Below, in pieces: positions 1 through 12,500 of a stretch of 64,000 nt of DNA; position 1 is the first letter of the stretch; every line of letters begins with the position of its first letter. The DNA is from Ornithodoros turicata. Lineage: Eukaryota; Arthropoda; Arachnida; Ixodida; Argasidae. The stretch spans positions 84,424,160-84,488,159 of the forward strand of contig NC_088202.1 of the NCBI RefSeq assembly GCF_037126465.1, read 5' to 3'. Position numbers and translations under genes: made by a program. The notes below the pieces were generated by a model. That model was not told the origin of the DNA. It searched no databases and saw only the letters and a list, made by a program, of their open reading frames with translations.

Positions 1-1
1 C

Positions 2-750
2 ATGGAACAGCGAATTGTCATGAAGTTTCTCGTGAATGAAGGCGTAAAGTAATATGAAATTCACAGAAGACTTCAGGCTCAGTATGGCCACGATACACTT
101 AGCCGCAGCAAAGCGTTTGAGTGGTGCAAACGGTTCCGAGACGGCCGTACATCAGTGCAGGACGATCCCGGCCCGGGCGGCTCAGAGCCCAGTGTCAGAG
201 TTCCTGAGAACATCCAACTTGTGGAGCGCCTGATTCTCAAGGACCGACGGATAACATGTCTCGAACTGGCTCGAAAGACGGACCTTTCTGCGGGAACGTT
301 GAACACTATCATTCATGAATACCTCCAGTTTCGGAAAGCCGGGCCTCATCACCAAAGGAGTCCTCCTCCTACAGGACAACGCACGCCCGCATACCACGTA
401 TCTCAGGACACGCACCTTACAGGGACTTGGCTGGGAGTTGCTGCCACATCCCCCTTACAGTCCAGTCCTAGCCCCCAGCGATTTCCATCTCTTCGGGCCA
501 CTGAAGGCGTTCCTTGGGGGCAGCCACTTCAGCTGCGACGACGAGGTCAAGAATGCGGTCCGATCATGGCAGCTACGCGTCGGTAAGGATTTCTACGCTG
601 CTGGCATCCAAGCCCTCGTGAAACTTGGCGACAAGTGCATTAGTGCAGCTGGAGATTACGTTGAAAAAATAAAACTAGTTTATCGCCTGTAAGTTCATTT
701 TACTTTTGCGAAAAATGAAAAGTCCCGGTTTGACTTGAACGCCCCTCGTA
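2..750 (+). pseudogene. mariner transposase remnant with 3' terminal inverted repeat
   Basis: The frame opening at base 2 reads like the mariner N-terminal helix-turn-helix domain, including the DTLSRSKAFEWCKRF segment. It is interrupted by a TAA at 50-52. The DNA-binding part runs to about 314. The frame then jumps to the C-terminal catalytic part at about 348-692, with LLLQDNARPHT and HPPYSPVLAPSDFHLFGPLK, the usual surroundings of the second and third catalytic acidic residues. The middle of the protein, including the first catalytic Asp region, is missing, so an intact transposase of about 345 residues cannot be made. Bases 716-749 (AAAAGTCCCGGTTTGACTTG onward) look like a mariner inverted repeat ending in TA. 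The element's left end lies outside the window. Confidence 0.85.
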
Positions 751-766
751 TATATATGATATATAT
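749..766. repeat. short TA microsatellite, left edge of the 290-bp array
   Basis: Alternating TA dinucleotides join the mariner terminal repeat directly to the first unit of the tandem array. A matching TA tract lies at 2818-2833 on the other side of the array. Confidence 0.8.
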
Positions 767-2818
767 AATGCAGGAAAAAAAAAAGCCATTAAAGAAACAA
801 AGAAATGATACTAGACGTGTTTGAAATTCAAACTTACAGATTAACATGGCTTCTATGGCTGCACGCAGAGAAACAGATACTCATGGAACGATGCGGCAGC
901 ACCAGAGGACACGTGTTTCGCCGTGTTTGCGGCTCGTCGGCCCTGGGTAGCTGCGCATCGTTCCGAATTGGCAAACCAGGGTTCACTCAGCGAGCGATAT
1001 ACACCTGGGAGGGTGACTGAGCACTCCTCAATGCCACAGTGCAAGCCAGTGAATTGTAATGCAGGAAAAAAAAAGCCATTAAAGAAACAAAGAAATGATA
1101 CTAGACGTGTTTGAAATTCAAACTTACAGATTAACATGGCTTCTATGGCTGCACGCAGAGAAACAGATACTCATGGAACGATGCGGCAGCACCAGAGGAC
1201 ACGTGTTTCGCCGTGTTTGCGGCTCGTCGGCCCTGGGTAGCTGCGCATCGTTCCGAATTGGCAAACCAGGGTTCACTCAGCGAGCGATATACACCTGGGA
1301 GGGTGACTGAGCACTCCTCAATGCCACAGTGCAAGCCAGTGAATTGTAATGCAGGAAAAAAAAAGCCATTAAAGAAACAAAGAAATGTTACTAGACGTGT
1401 TTGAAATTCAAACTTACAGATTAACATGGCTTCTATGGCTGCACGCAGAGAAACAGATACTCATGGAACGATGCGGCAGCACCAGAGGACACGTGTTTCG
1501 CCGTGTTTGCGGCTCGTCGGCCCTGGGTAGCTGCGCATCGTTCCGAATTGGCAAACCAGGGTTCACTCAGCGAGCGATATACACCTGGGAGGGTGACTGA
1601 GCACTCCTCAATGCCACAGTGCAAGCCAGTGAATTGTAATGCAGGAAAAAAAAAAGCCATTAAAGAAACAAAGAAATGATACTAGACGTGTTTGAAATTC
1701 AAACTTACAGATTAACATGGCTTCTATGGCTGCACGCAGAGAAACAGATACTCATGGAACGATGCGGCAGCACCAGAGGACACGTGTTTCGCCGTGTTTG
1801 CGGCTCGTCGGCCCTGGGTAGCTGCGCATCGTTCCGAATTGGCAAACCAGGGTTCACTCAGCGAGCGATATACACCTGGGAGGGTGACTGAGCACTCCTC
1901 AATGCCACAGTGCAAGCCAGTGAATTGTAATGCAGGGAAAAAAAAGCCATTAAAGAAACAAAGAAATGATACTAGACGTGTTTGAAATTCAAACTTACAG
2001 ATTAACATGGCTTCTATGGCTGCACGCAGAGAAACAGATACTCATGGAACGATGCGGCAGCACCAGAGGACACGTGTTTCGCCGTGTTTGCGGCTCGTCG
2101 GCCCTGGGTAGCTGCGCATCGTTCCGAATTGGCAAACCAGGGTTCACTCAGCGAGCGATATACACCTGGGAGGGTGACTGAGCACTCCTCAATGCCACAG
2201 TGCAAGCCAGTGAATTGTAATGCAGGAAAAAAAAAGCCATTAAAGAAACAAAGAAATGATACTAGACGTGTTTGAAATTCAAACTTACAGATTAACATGG
2301 CTTCTATGGCTGCACGCAGAGAAACAGATACTCATGGAACGATGCGGCAGCACCAGAGGACACGTGTTTCGCCGTGTTTGCGGCTCGTCGGCCCTGGGTA
2401 GCTGCGCATCGTTCCGAATTGGCAAACCAGGGTTCACTCAGCGAGCGATATACACCTGGGAGGGTGACTGAGCACTCCTCAATGCCACAGTGCAAGCCAG
2501 TGAATTGTAATGCAGGAAAAAAAAAGCCATTAAAGAAACAAAGAAATGATACTAGACGTGTTTGAAATTCAAACTTACAGATTAACATGGCTTCTATGGC
2601 TGCACGCAGAGAAACAGATACTCATGGAACGATGCGGCAGCACCAGAGGACACGTGTTTCGCCGTGTTTGCGGCTCGTCGGCCCTGGGTAGCTGCGCATC
2701 GTTCCGAATTGGCAAACCAGGGTTCACTCAGCGAGCGATATACACCTGGGAGGGTGACTGAGCACTCCTCAATGCCACAGTGCAAGCCAGTGAATTGTAA
2801 TGCAGGAAAAAAAAAAAA
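767..2818. repeat. 290-bp tandem satellite, seven copies
   Basis: Seven head-to-tail units of 290-291 bp start near 767, 1057, 1347, 1638, 1928, 2218 and 2508. They are almost identical. I see one A-to-T change near 1388 and small length changes in the A tract. Each unit is bounded by AATGCAGG followed by 8-12 A and then GCCATTAAAGAAAC. Each unit carries open frames on both strands (71 and 63 codons plus, 94 codons minus), but these repeat with the unit and match no family I recognise, so I do not call genes. TA microsatellite borders both ends. Such homogeneity implies recent amplification or gene conversion. Copy number may be unreliable in the assembly. Confidence 0.95.
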
Positions 2819-2833
2819 TATATATATATATAT

Positions 2834-5800
2834 GATGTTCATTAACATAAAGCGCAGACGTTCCTTGCGAACCGTGTGTTGTTAATTCCGCATACGGTCC
2901 CTTAATCATGCTAATTCGCTCGTTCTCATCCGGGGCTTATGTTGGGATTTGAGGGATTCTGATGACAGCGGCTGAAAGCAATGACAAATGTGTTTCGAAT
3001 GGAAGTAAGAAGCAAAAGTCTGCAACCTGAGACAACCTCGGCCGTACGAATCTCAATTGTCTTTTTCTGCTGTATTTTTCCCATCAGGTTGTCAGCGCCC
3101 CTTACGCTAAGAATGTTTCGTTTTGAATAAAATGAGGAACCAAGCGCTTCCTTGCACTTTTGCAGTGCGAGCTGCGGGTATACCTGTAGCGAACGTTGAT
3201 GTCTGCACATTCTGCAATTGGAGGGAAAAGGGGAAGCGCTTTTATTACGTTTAGCGAAAAGATTTTACTTCTCGGCACCCCGCAAATGATTGCACATGGT
3301 ACTCAGTACGATGTGTATGGTAACAACGTACAATATAGTGCATGTTATGAAGAAAGGCATAGCAACCTTGGCCGCAGGGCCGACCCCCTTCACGAGGCAC
3401 TTCATTTGTTCGAGACCAGGTCCGATCATATCAACATTAAACTAAAGGCATTAACGTAGTGTCATTAGCGTAGAAAGTCATGGTAGTTAGTGATTCATCA
3501 TGACGAAGAAGACAGCATCAAAAGGACGACGCGGAGACGTAGAAACAACATCTGTCCTGGACAGCTGTTTTCTTCATCATCATAAACTAAGTGTAGTAGG
3601 CCGCAGGTTCCTCGGCGGGGTGTCATCCTTGTTGTGGGATTCACCTACCAGTTCCAGCGCGTGAGGTTCTCACCGTGAGGCCCCCACGAAAATAGATATA
3701 GATATAGAAATATTCTGCAATTGAGAAGGGTAGTGGTGGTGGCGGCGGGTTATAGCCGAGCTGCTTGCCGCACTGTCGTTGAGGATCTAACTAATCTGGT
3801 ATAACTAATCAGAGGGGCGCTAATCTACAGACAACATATGTCCGAAAATAATTATATCTCACCGGTCTAACGCTGGGGAAAAGAAGATTGTACAAGATGA
3901 CACATGGGAAAATTCTGAACGACATCATTAAAAACGATACGACCCACTTCAAGAATAAGTTCCACTGTAGATTTCTAGCACATTCCAAGGCGTTACTTCT
4001 CGTCCAATAATAAATATTTGCGAACAGGCTTGGCGCTTGTCACAGACGGTCTTATTTCAGAACAGGAAATGGTAAAAAATAACCTCGCTGTTTCGTCAAT
4101 TTTTGAACGAACCATGTGTTTGAAGGGCGACTTTCCAGCAAAGCTGTGAATCATTTTGGATTAACTCTAGCACCATTTCACTCACAAATGTATTCCTTGC
4201 TTATGCGGTGTTAGGCCAAGGAAGTGCGCCACGAGACATTGCGTGATGCACGTCATATATATTCCACACGAGTTTTTAAATGCGCTAGTGCTTGCTCAAT
4301 TGAGTTCCTCTTCTTTCTTTTCTAGCGCGACATGGCTAGGATATGGCATATAGCTACGAGAAGGCAAAAATTAGAGTTCGACACCGTGTAAATCTACTCC
4401 CAATCATTCGACGCGAATTTCAGAGCATTGCAAGCATTGCAGAAGGTGCCCCGACACATTGCTCCAAGTGCGTCTTCCCAACTTCTTTTTGTCCAGTGAC
4501 GCAGCACTCTCATGGCGAATTCCATTGAGACAGCAATTTTTGCCCAAGAGTGAGTGTCGGTCAACTGCCTTCTTCTATTCTGATTTCCGCCCCCGACGCC
4601 ATCTGTCCTCGGAGGGAGCAAAGCTGGTCTCGCACAGTGGATGGCATTGCAATCCTAGTCGCTTTCGATTGAAGTGATCAGTTTATGTACACAGTGACGC
4701 AGCCACTCTAGGATTCCATGCATCACGACATGTGTCCGGTCACATTCTGCTCGTCTTGCCCCACCTGAATTGGCGGCAAAAAGTGTTGCCCTTTCAAGCA
4801 AAGGTTTTGCCTTTGTTTCACCAATGTAACAGTAGGTGCTTGTTCTGCTAATTAAACAGTTTTTGCGCCCTCTCGGAGCAACATTTTGACTCAGCTATGC
4901 CAACGTAAGTCGCCGCCATCAGTCACATGTGCAAGATTCTGCTTCTGGAATTTTGTGCGCATGTATGCGTTGACGAACGGAGTGTGCCGCGCGCAGCAGG
5001 TTCCAAATGACCTGCCAACACATGAGCTCTCCTACAACGCCGAATTTCAAATGATGAATAATTTCTTTATTGACTTCATCCCAATGACAGAAGTAAATAT
5101 GAAGTAAAATTAGCAGAAACACCACGCTCCAATTTCTCGGTCACCACCTTCCACCTTGTCGCTGTCAGTCACTCGTTCTCACGGGCTTTCCCGAAGGCTG
5201 TTTATCGCAGGGATCCGGACTGACCGCCATTGCTGCGGAGCGTCGTTACAGTAAGAACGCGGCGCCGGCAGGTAGAGCGCTCGGAGATATCATGCCTCCA
5301 CCACCACCACCGCGGTATGCTTTTGGTACATAAGATACACATGCAGCAATTGGATTTCGCTGTAGATTTAACTGTACACTGTTTCGCTTTGGTAAACGCA
5401 GCAATATTACGCATCGAAGTGTACATATGCGGTACTGTACAAAGGCTTATTTGTTGGAATTGCACGCTTTATAACCCCTAGCTGTCGTGTATCATCCCTA
5501 GTCTTGTGCGCGTGTATTGTCTAGTATAGAGTAAGGTATCGGTAGAAACGCATTATTTTTTTTCCAAAACACAATGCATTATGTCGCACGCACTTCACCT
5601 GGTAGGCGGGTTTATATCGCTTACCTGGAGACTGATACGACATAGAACAACGTTTCACGAGAAGACACCTTCATTGTGAGACACCTTTATTCTAATCTGG
5701 CCCCTCCCTCACCCGCTTCCTCTTCTTCCATCTCCGGGCGGGCGCCTACAAGTGGTATCCCTGTTGGTGCTGTCCATTTAAGCTATACGTCTTGATTTAG

Positions 5801-6615
5801 ATATCAGACAGTACAGCATTCATTACCGGCATAATGCCTTATGTTCAGACATGGTACATATGAGCAAACGATGTTGACGTCGCGCAGAATAGACGTGTCC
5901 TACGCACAGTTTCTACCAGCCTTCATTGCCATTTGAGTCTATACTGTTTCAAATAAAAATTCGCGTTCAAAGCTCATCAGAAATTCTACAAATATTAAAT
6001 GTTAGTAGAAGCGAAATCGCCTGACACCCCCTGCAATCTGCTGAACGCTGCACGAAGTTTTGGATTCATAGAGCATAGATGAAACTTCGCGAATAGACGT
6101 TAAAGGTACTTCCCATTGTTAGTCGATTGCAATTTCACGTCACGTGGGATGCCCTTGAGAGGCTGACTCCGTAGATGCCGCTTCATTAAGCAACCACTGT
6201 AACTTGCGCAACAAAGTGGCAGGGTCTCGTTTCCGCTATCTTTTCCGTCGCGTCCTGTCAACAATGAGACGGAGAAAATTCGTACACGTCATCAGCTAAA
6301 TGCCTCGTCAAGTATAATGACAGCCCCCGTCCACCTGTGGCGGCAGTGAAGTATATCGCGGTGTCATTTCGGTCCCTCATTAAAATCTAAGGGAAGCGCA
6401 AGTTTCGCGCCGATACTTATTATAATATTATGACGCAAACCGCAACAAGTCCACACCGTGACGTCAGTTACACATGCCACGCGTCTCGCCTCTTGGCATC
6501 TTGAAAAGAACGCGCCGTGTGGTTTCGGTTCGTCAAGGAGTTCAATGGAAGATACACCAATTGCGATTATTGCAGCGCAGAGGGATAATCACGGCCTCTA
6601 TACGATACTATACAT
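2834..6615. other. non-coding stretch, no gene recognised
   Basis: No open frame above about 94 codons and no recognisable protein motif on either strand. A short 3'-end-like repeat piece ending in GATATA repeats lies at about 3590-3705, and a small (CCA)n run at 5298-5312. It lies between the satellite array and the first MITE upstream of the peroxidase gene and shows no promoter-like GC cluster. Confidence 0.5.
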
Positions 6616-6838
6616 ACACTCTTTAAAAAAGGGTGTGCTGTAACTCCTTTTATGGGAAGTACACCCTTGCCACATACCTATATCACTCTCCCTGAGGAGT
6701 CTCCTCACTCCCTTCATGGCTATGAAGGGAGTTTAACGAGGGTAATGGGGAGTAATTGTACACTCCAAAGGGAGTGATATATGTGACAAGGATACTCCCC
6801 AAAAAGGAGTTACAATCCCCCCTTTTTTTTAAGAGTGT
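6616..6838. mobile_element. foldback MITE with TACACTCTT-type ends
   Basis: The sequence starts ACACTCTTTAAAAAAGGG and ends CCTTTTTTTTAAGAGTGT. The inner parts also pair imperfectly: GTAACTCC with GGAGTTAC, and TATATCACTCTCC with GGAGTGATATAT, giving arms of about 90 bp. It has no coding capacity. Flanking TA is compatible with a Tc1/mariner-type target duplication. The unit at 19414-19602 has similar ends, so this looks like one MITE family. Confidence 0.8.
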
Positions 6839-7379
6839 AATGTGTATGAAACTAGCAGCTACAATGAACGATATCAATATCTGGTGTCATTAAAGTGTCA
6901 CCACGGACTAAATTTTTCTTCAGAACCTTATCGAATTCCATTGCATTCCAAATGTCTCACGCTGTATTCTCCAAAATATTTCAACAAGATGGAAGATAGT
7001 CGGCATGGTACCATGCCTGAACAGCGCACAAGCAAGGCAAGGACCGCAGAATGTTTTCAAAGTTGTTTGCTCGCTGCGATTGCTAACGAGCTGTTGTGCG
7101 AAAAATACTGCCTAGCTCAAATGTCATTCGAACAGTCGGGCTTAAACCAAGTATGGTATACACAGCATCCCGTTCAATGTAAGGGTCCTTAGTTCTGCGT
7201 GTAAGGGCGTTTCATTATTGGTACCGTTAACTTGGCGCACGCGTCTGTGCACACTATTACCTTGCGTCTAAGAAATGTACATAGCATGTGAACAAGCTTA
7301 TAAAATATTGGAAAAAAAAAGACCGTTTATGTCCTTGGTAATGCATTTGACTTCGAATCGAAATAACCCATAGCTCGAA

Positions 7380-7448
7380 CAACAACAACAGATAAATTAA
7401 TGAAAATGAATGGGGAAATTCGCCACATGAGGTGCAGCCCACTACCCC
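7380..7448 (-). mobile_element. 3'-terminal fragment of a non-LTR retrotransposon
   Basis: On the minus strand this reads GGGGTAGTGGGCTGCACCTC, then GGCGAATTTCCCC, then a TTG-rich tail. The same GGGGTAG-spacer-GCGGTGAA-CCCC architecture ends LINE fragments at 41565-41612, 51795-51835 and 59514-59595. It is a 5'-truncated insertion of only the last few tens of bases. Confidence 0.5.
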
Positions 7449-7659
7449 AAGTCACAATAGACGGAATGAGGTGTCGAATGTGATGATGAGACGATGAACG
7501 ACGCTGAAGTGAGCGGTCGGTCCCTAGGTGGAAACCTTACTTGTGACAGCGCTTTCCTCGGATATGGGGAGAGGCACTGTGATTGGAGTATTGTGTTCGC
7601 TTCGCAGCTGAGGAAACTTGAGTCAAAGAACGCGTCCTACGCTAACAGCTGAGTGTTGA

Positions 7660-7728
7660 TTTTGATTTTGATGATGATGATGATAATGTTGTTGATGATG
7701 ATGATGATGATGATAATGATGATGATAC
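7660..7728. repeat. (GAT)n imperfect microsatellite
   Basis: Repeated GAT/GATGAT triplets with occasional GATAAT and GTT interruptions over about 70 bp. Confidence 0.9.
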
Positions 7729-8457
7729 AAGAAAGAACGTGAAGATGTAGGCCCTACCTCGGGGTCGCACCAGCTAGCCCTTAATTCACAACGGACGTGT
7801 ACGACTAACGGGCCTCATCTATACATAGTATAGTTCTCTTAGTTAGGCAACCACAAGTTAATGCACTTATAGTACGTACCTTGCATTTTTTGTATACTGG
7901 AACTGGAGAAGGTAAATGACATCGTTTTGTTTCTAAAGGACGGCGACCGTGTGGGACACTAGTCTGAGATTTTTCAGCAGTCAAGCTTTGTGATATTTTG
8001 AACATTTCGTAGGCCAGTGAAATAAATATTCTATTCAGCTCTTAATTAACAGCATATGACTAGTAAATACGGGGCATGTTGCGAAAGCCAACAACAACAA
8101 CAACAACAATAAATGAAGAAGTGATGATGACATGGGATGTGGGCGAAAACAGGCTAACCTTGATCTCTTCTGTTTCTGCTGCCTTGTGTGGACACATATA
8201 ATGAAATCATTGCGTGCCGCTAAAATATGATTTTACGCGGGTTTCATGTGGTGCAACTTGCTTATACAAATGTTTGTCGGGTGTATCAGTGCATTATCAC
8301 AGTTGCGAAGAAAGCTGTATCGATAATTTCCATCGTACTGTAATTCTTGGCAAAATGGTATCTTGACACCGATTGTTGACCTTCCTAGCGCCGTGCCTGA
8401 TCTTCTATACATTCTACGCAGAGGCGAGGTTTGAAGACCGGTGTCGTCATTAGAGAG

Positions 8458-8613
8458 TTTGAGTACATCGTATGCTATCGGCTTTGCGTAAGTAAGGGAT
8501 AGCGTTAGTGGTTCTGTACACTGCGCGAAGCTCTCTTTCTGTTATGGGCGTGCGTAAAACCATCGACGCTATCCCTTATGTACTCAGAGGCGATAGCGTA
8601 CGATGTACTAAAA
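8458..8613. mobile_element. 156-bp foldback MITE
   Basis: Two arms of about 55-60 bp pair at roughly 80 percent: TTTGAGTACATCGTATGCTA with the complement of the right end (GTACATCGTACGCTATCG read on minus), followed by AAGGGATAGCGT in both arms. A loop of about 45 bp separates them. There is no coding capacity. It sits about 0.8 kb upstream of the peroxidase start codon. Confidence 0.7.
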
Positions 8614-9398
8614 CCCGCTACTGATTTTGCTTCCGTTATATTTCAAGAACCCCGTCCACAGATGATCCCCTCCTGTTCAAACGAAATGTGTAAAGTGATT
8701 GTTTATACCAAATTTTCTTCCTGTGTTTCGGATGTGTGGCCTTTCTTCGCGTCCTTTTCCTTTTGTTTTTAGCGGAGGGAAAACCAGATCAGCACGACCT
8801 GATTTTTCTTTCTTTTTCTTTTTTTATAACATTCACTCCCTCACATCTAACCTGCCTGAGATACAACATATAAGCAGATAAGACATCTTCTACGTATTAG
8901 AAAGGCAATGTTATCGCAAATCCATATTTATAAGATTCAAATCAATTCTTATCGGGCAAATCATATGCGCCCTCTTTCAACTTGGTATCCGACCCTATTT
9001 TCGTGTGTACGGTTGGCTGGATAGGGATAGCAAAGCTTCGCAAGCTTCGTAGAGCCACGAATGTTCGTAAAAATCTTCCATCCGTGCAGACGCAGCCGTC
9101 ATTTCACACTGCGGCTGCCACTTCGACAGCCATCTTCGATAGGTTCATTCGGGGGGGTTAGTCTCTGCAGCAGTGAGGTCACCAGTTCAGGAGACCTTGA
9201 GTGCACGCTTTTCCCGTCGACATTCCATCTGAGGAAAAGGAAAGCATTTATCGACAGGGATGCACACCTTCCTCAATCTTGTGCATTGCCGCCGGAAGAA
9301 GTATAGAGCACGGAAGGCGAAATCACTGCCGCCGCTGTGCACACACGTGCCGGTATTATGTAAGCAGTAGTTTACTTTCCATTCTTTCAGGAACCAAG
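8614..9398 (+). promoter_or_regulatory. 5' flank of the peroxidase gene
   Basis: This should hold the promoter and 5' leader, but I find no convincing TATA box and cannot place a start site. Bases 9371-9390 (TTTACTTTCCATTCTTTCAG) look like a polypyrimidine tract plus splice acceptor ending eight bases before the ATG. That suggests the ATG exon is preceded by at least one untranslated exon somewhere upstream. No donor partner could be fixed from sequence alone. Confidence 0.4.
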
Positions 9399-9501
9399 AT
9401 GCGGCTCACGTGGTGGGCTGCCACCGTGCTCGTGGTGCAATGTGCACTCTTAGTAGGTGTATCTTATGCCCAGCCCGGCAGAGGCAGGGGAAACCAAAGA
9501 G
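9399..9501 (+). CDS. peroxidase exon 1: signal peptide
   Basis: The ATG at 9399 has purine at -3 (CCAAGATG). It encodes MRLTWW, then a hydrophobic core and SYA|QP, a good signal peptidase site near residue 24-25, then a Gly/Arg-rich start of the mature chain. The donor GTAAGT begins at 9502, leaving phase 1. Intron 1 is 1526 bp and carries a SINE. Confidence 0.88.
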
Positions 9502-12500
9502 GTAAGTCTTTTCTGTGAACAACGACAACACCGCATGAACTTGTGCAAAATTTTGAAACAGACTCCAGTAGCATTCTAGAATTTTCGAACTGCACTATCA
9601 TGCAATATTCGTATATAAACGCCTACGACTGATACGTAGGGCTACGAGGATGTTGCTACGATATAGAGGCTGCGAGTTAGACGCACGTGTCACACGAAAG
9701 AGTCATCGTTGCGTGGAAGACGTTTTTATTTTAATCGATCGACAGCAGAGAATGCTGTCCTGAGCGCATGTCCAAAACCTGACGCAATACTTAAAGATGT
9801 GCAGCGCACGAGCTGCTTAAAAAGCCTCGAGGATTTTCAACATCCTTACGGGAGAAAATACAGTCTACTTTTTACCCTTTACAGTTATTTTATTTTAAAA
9901 AAAACTTCCGTTGTCTTCCATTCTGCTATGTCGCTTTTGCCCGAAATTTTCTGGTCAATGGATGAGTTTTAGGTAACTAAACATCTTCTAGTTACATACG
10001 CTCTTCGAGAGGATGTCCGCTTGGCCTTGGAACCCACTATGCTTGCAAAAGCCATATCTATGCTGCTGTCATATCCTTCTTTATAAAAAAATGTGTAATG
10101 GATAAAACTGAACACAGTGTAAACATTAGAAGCGTTCCTTCAAAACATATGGACCAGCTCGCGTGGCGTAGTGGTTTGGATGCCCGCCTTCCACGCCTAG
10201 ACTGGGAGGTGACTCTGGTTCGCACGGCACCGGCTGTGCTTTCTGGTCGGCACACTTCCCCTTGAAACCGGTCCAGGACGCATACAAACCTTCCTGATCT
10301 CCTATCCTTCCTGATGTCTTTTCTCCATCTGTACCCGTCTGTACGCCGCTCATAGCCACAGTTGCCTCGCGGAATTTAAAAAAGCATGTGGTCACCCTCT
10401 CCGTGGTTATTAGATTTCTATTTGAAACAGTGGTATGCTAGACCTTTGTAGAATACTGCTAATTGGTATTGCATTGACCATGTAGGTGTCGATCTTGGTC
10501 GCGAAGTCTCTTGCTGTTGCGAACTGCAACATAAAATGAACAAGTTGGCTATCGGACCACACAGTTCTTGGGCTTATGAACTTTGTGTTTGAAAACGCAA
10601 TTTGAAAGAATTTGATTTCATTTGATTCATATAAATGCAACCAAATATTAACATGATCGCATTGTCCTACGGTTTTTTTTTCTGTTTTTCATCCTTCTTA
10701 AAGCAGAGCTATTGCTCGACGTAGGGTTAATACGGAGTAAATTGTGGGGCAAACCTTGATTCCTAGCGTATAATGCTCTGTGGTATCTAGCTAATGCATG
10801 CAAAGGAGGTAGTTAATAACAGTTCACTTTGGATAAGAGCCGCCTAGGCACAATTAAGGACGAGGAGCTGCTGTGTCGTCCGTCTCCTCGTCCTTGTGTT
10901 TCGTTTGAAAGGGTTTCCAACGTTTGTGTATCCAAGTTGTTATGTGGTGTGTCAATGTTTCCGTATTTCTGTTCACGTCGCATGTTCTTTGTTGACTTCA
11001 GTAACGAGTATGTTCTCCACTGCGCAGGTAGTCAACGGCGGGGAGGAAGGCCTAACCAGCAACGGCCTGCTAATCAAGTTTCCGCCCGACAGGGAAGTCG
11101 TGACTGTACGACGGCCGGTGGCGCACCAGGACGGTGCGAACCCATCAGTCACTGTGTCTTCCAATTCGACGCCATCGACCTTTTGTCACAGAGTCTTTGT
11201 GGCACGGGTCTGCACGTTTGTTGCCCATTGCAGACGCCGGCTGCCACCGGTCAAAGTAAGATCGTCCCTTCAGATTGACCTCAATGATATTGCAAGATAC
11301 TACGTGTCGCACAAAAAACTGTCCACTGAAACCCACTAAGCGTCCCTGCATGCCTACTTCCTTTGGAAAAGCGTCATGGATACAAACTCGGTTATAGGGC
11401 TGCCGTATTCTCAAAGAACAAAACGAATTGTAGGAGGGGAGAGTAAGAGAATACCAAAACACCAAAAGGGGAAGTAGAAAAATGGATCAAAGCCCAACAA
11501 CGTCTCAGACCTGATTGCGACGCAGCCCCGAACGCTCCAGTTCGATTATTGTTCCTATCCTGGTGTAAGGAAAATGAACTAGATGATGAATCTCGGCACT
11601 CCCTCATAATGTGCCTGTTATGCGTTTGTGCACAGATATTATATACCTGTGAGCAGGCCCGACGAGAGGTATTACGGGTTCGGGGATGACTCCGGATTAG
11701 TCCTGCGCGACACCCTCCTCACGTCTATTGGTGCTAACACCCGTCAGGCCTTGTGTCGGGTGGGCCCCTAAAGAGTCACGCGCCCCGGGGCTCTATCCCC
11801 GGCTGCTCCCCCACCTTTTTCCGGTCCTGCCTGTGGGTGGTCCAAGCGTCAATGTTGTGGTGACTGTTTTCTCCCAGGGAATTATGGACGTTACGCGGAG
11901 TACGTAACTCTGAGAAAGACGTGCATGAGTACAGGGCCGGCGAATGAAATTTTGAGCCCCGGGGATGAGTCCTGCCCGGGCCCCGCTCCTCAGGTCTCGA
12001 TAACGTAGTCTAAGTATTTCTTGTTTATATGATTGCGTGTGTCCATCAAACCTCCGTAATCCGCATAGATAATTCGGATCGACTTAGTTCCTGGTGCTAG
12101 CAACCGTCGAGCCTTGGGTCGAGCAGGCCCCCGAAGAGGCCCGGGCCCCGTTGTTCCCTCCCCGGCTGCCCCCCTCTCGTCTGACCCGCATGGGTATCAG
12201 TAAGAAGCGCGACTTAAAACACAGACACATACTGACTATCATTGTGTGTGTCATTTTACGACGCTTGTCTCCTGACACACAGGCACGTTTCAACTCCTCT
12301 TCGTTAGGTGTCCTTCATAGCTGCAAAGGATACATTCGCGAAAGCAGTTCGTGCTGGTGACACACAGCAAGAACGAACTCATTTTCGTGTTTCGTTAGAA
12401 AAGTATACTCAAAGATATAACAGCCAGGTAGTTACATAACAGTAACAGTAAACGTAACCATACGACGAATGAATTCAAAATACGTACTGCAAGTGCAATA

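Larger units (their letters stand above)
6839..8457. other. non-coding stretch with microsatellites and a LINE tail
   Basis: No recognisable gene. Contents: a minus-strand LINE 3'-end motif at about 7380-7448 (see its own entry), GAT-rich microsatellite at 7660-7728, and an AAC run at 8088-8110 that may be another LINE tail. A 116-codon plus frame at 6842-7192 has no recognisable motif and starts inside the MITE edge, so it is not called. Confidence 0.5.

Noticed and set aside
767..2818. CRISPR-like array
   Set aside because: Units are 290 bp, contiguous and without unique spacers, in a eukaryotic genome.
805..2885. Repeated 63-, 71- and 94-codon open frames in the 290-bp array as genes
   Set aside because: They recur with the satellite unit on both strands, match no family, and lack any gene context.
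9360..9390. A 31-bp intron just before the start codon (GTAAGC to TTTCAG)
   Set aside because: Too short to be spliced; the acceptor more likely pairs with a donor farther upstream.
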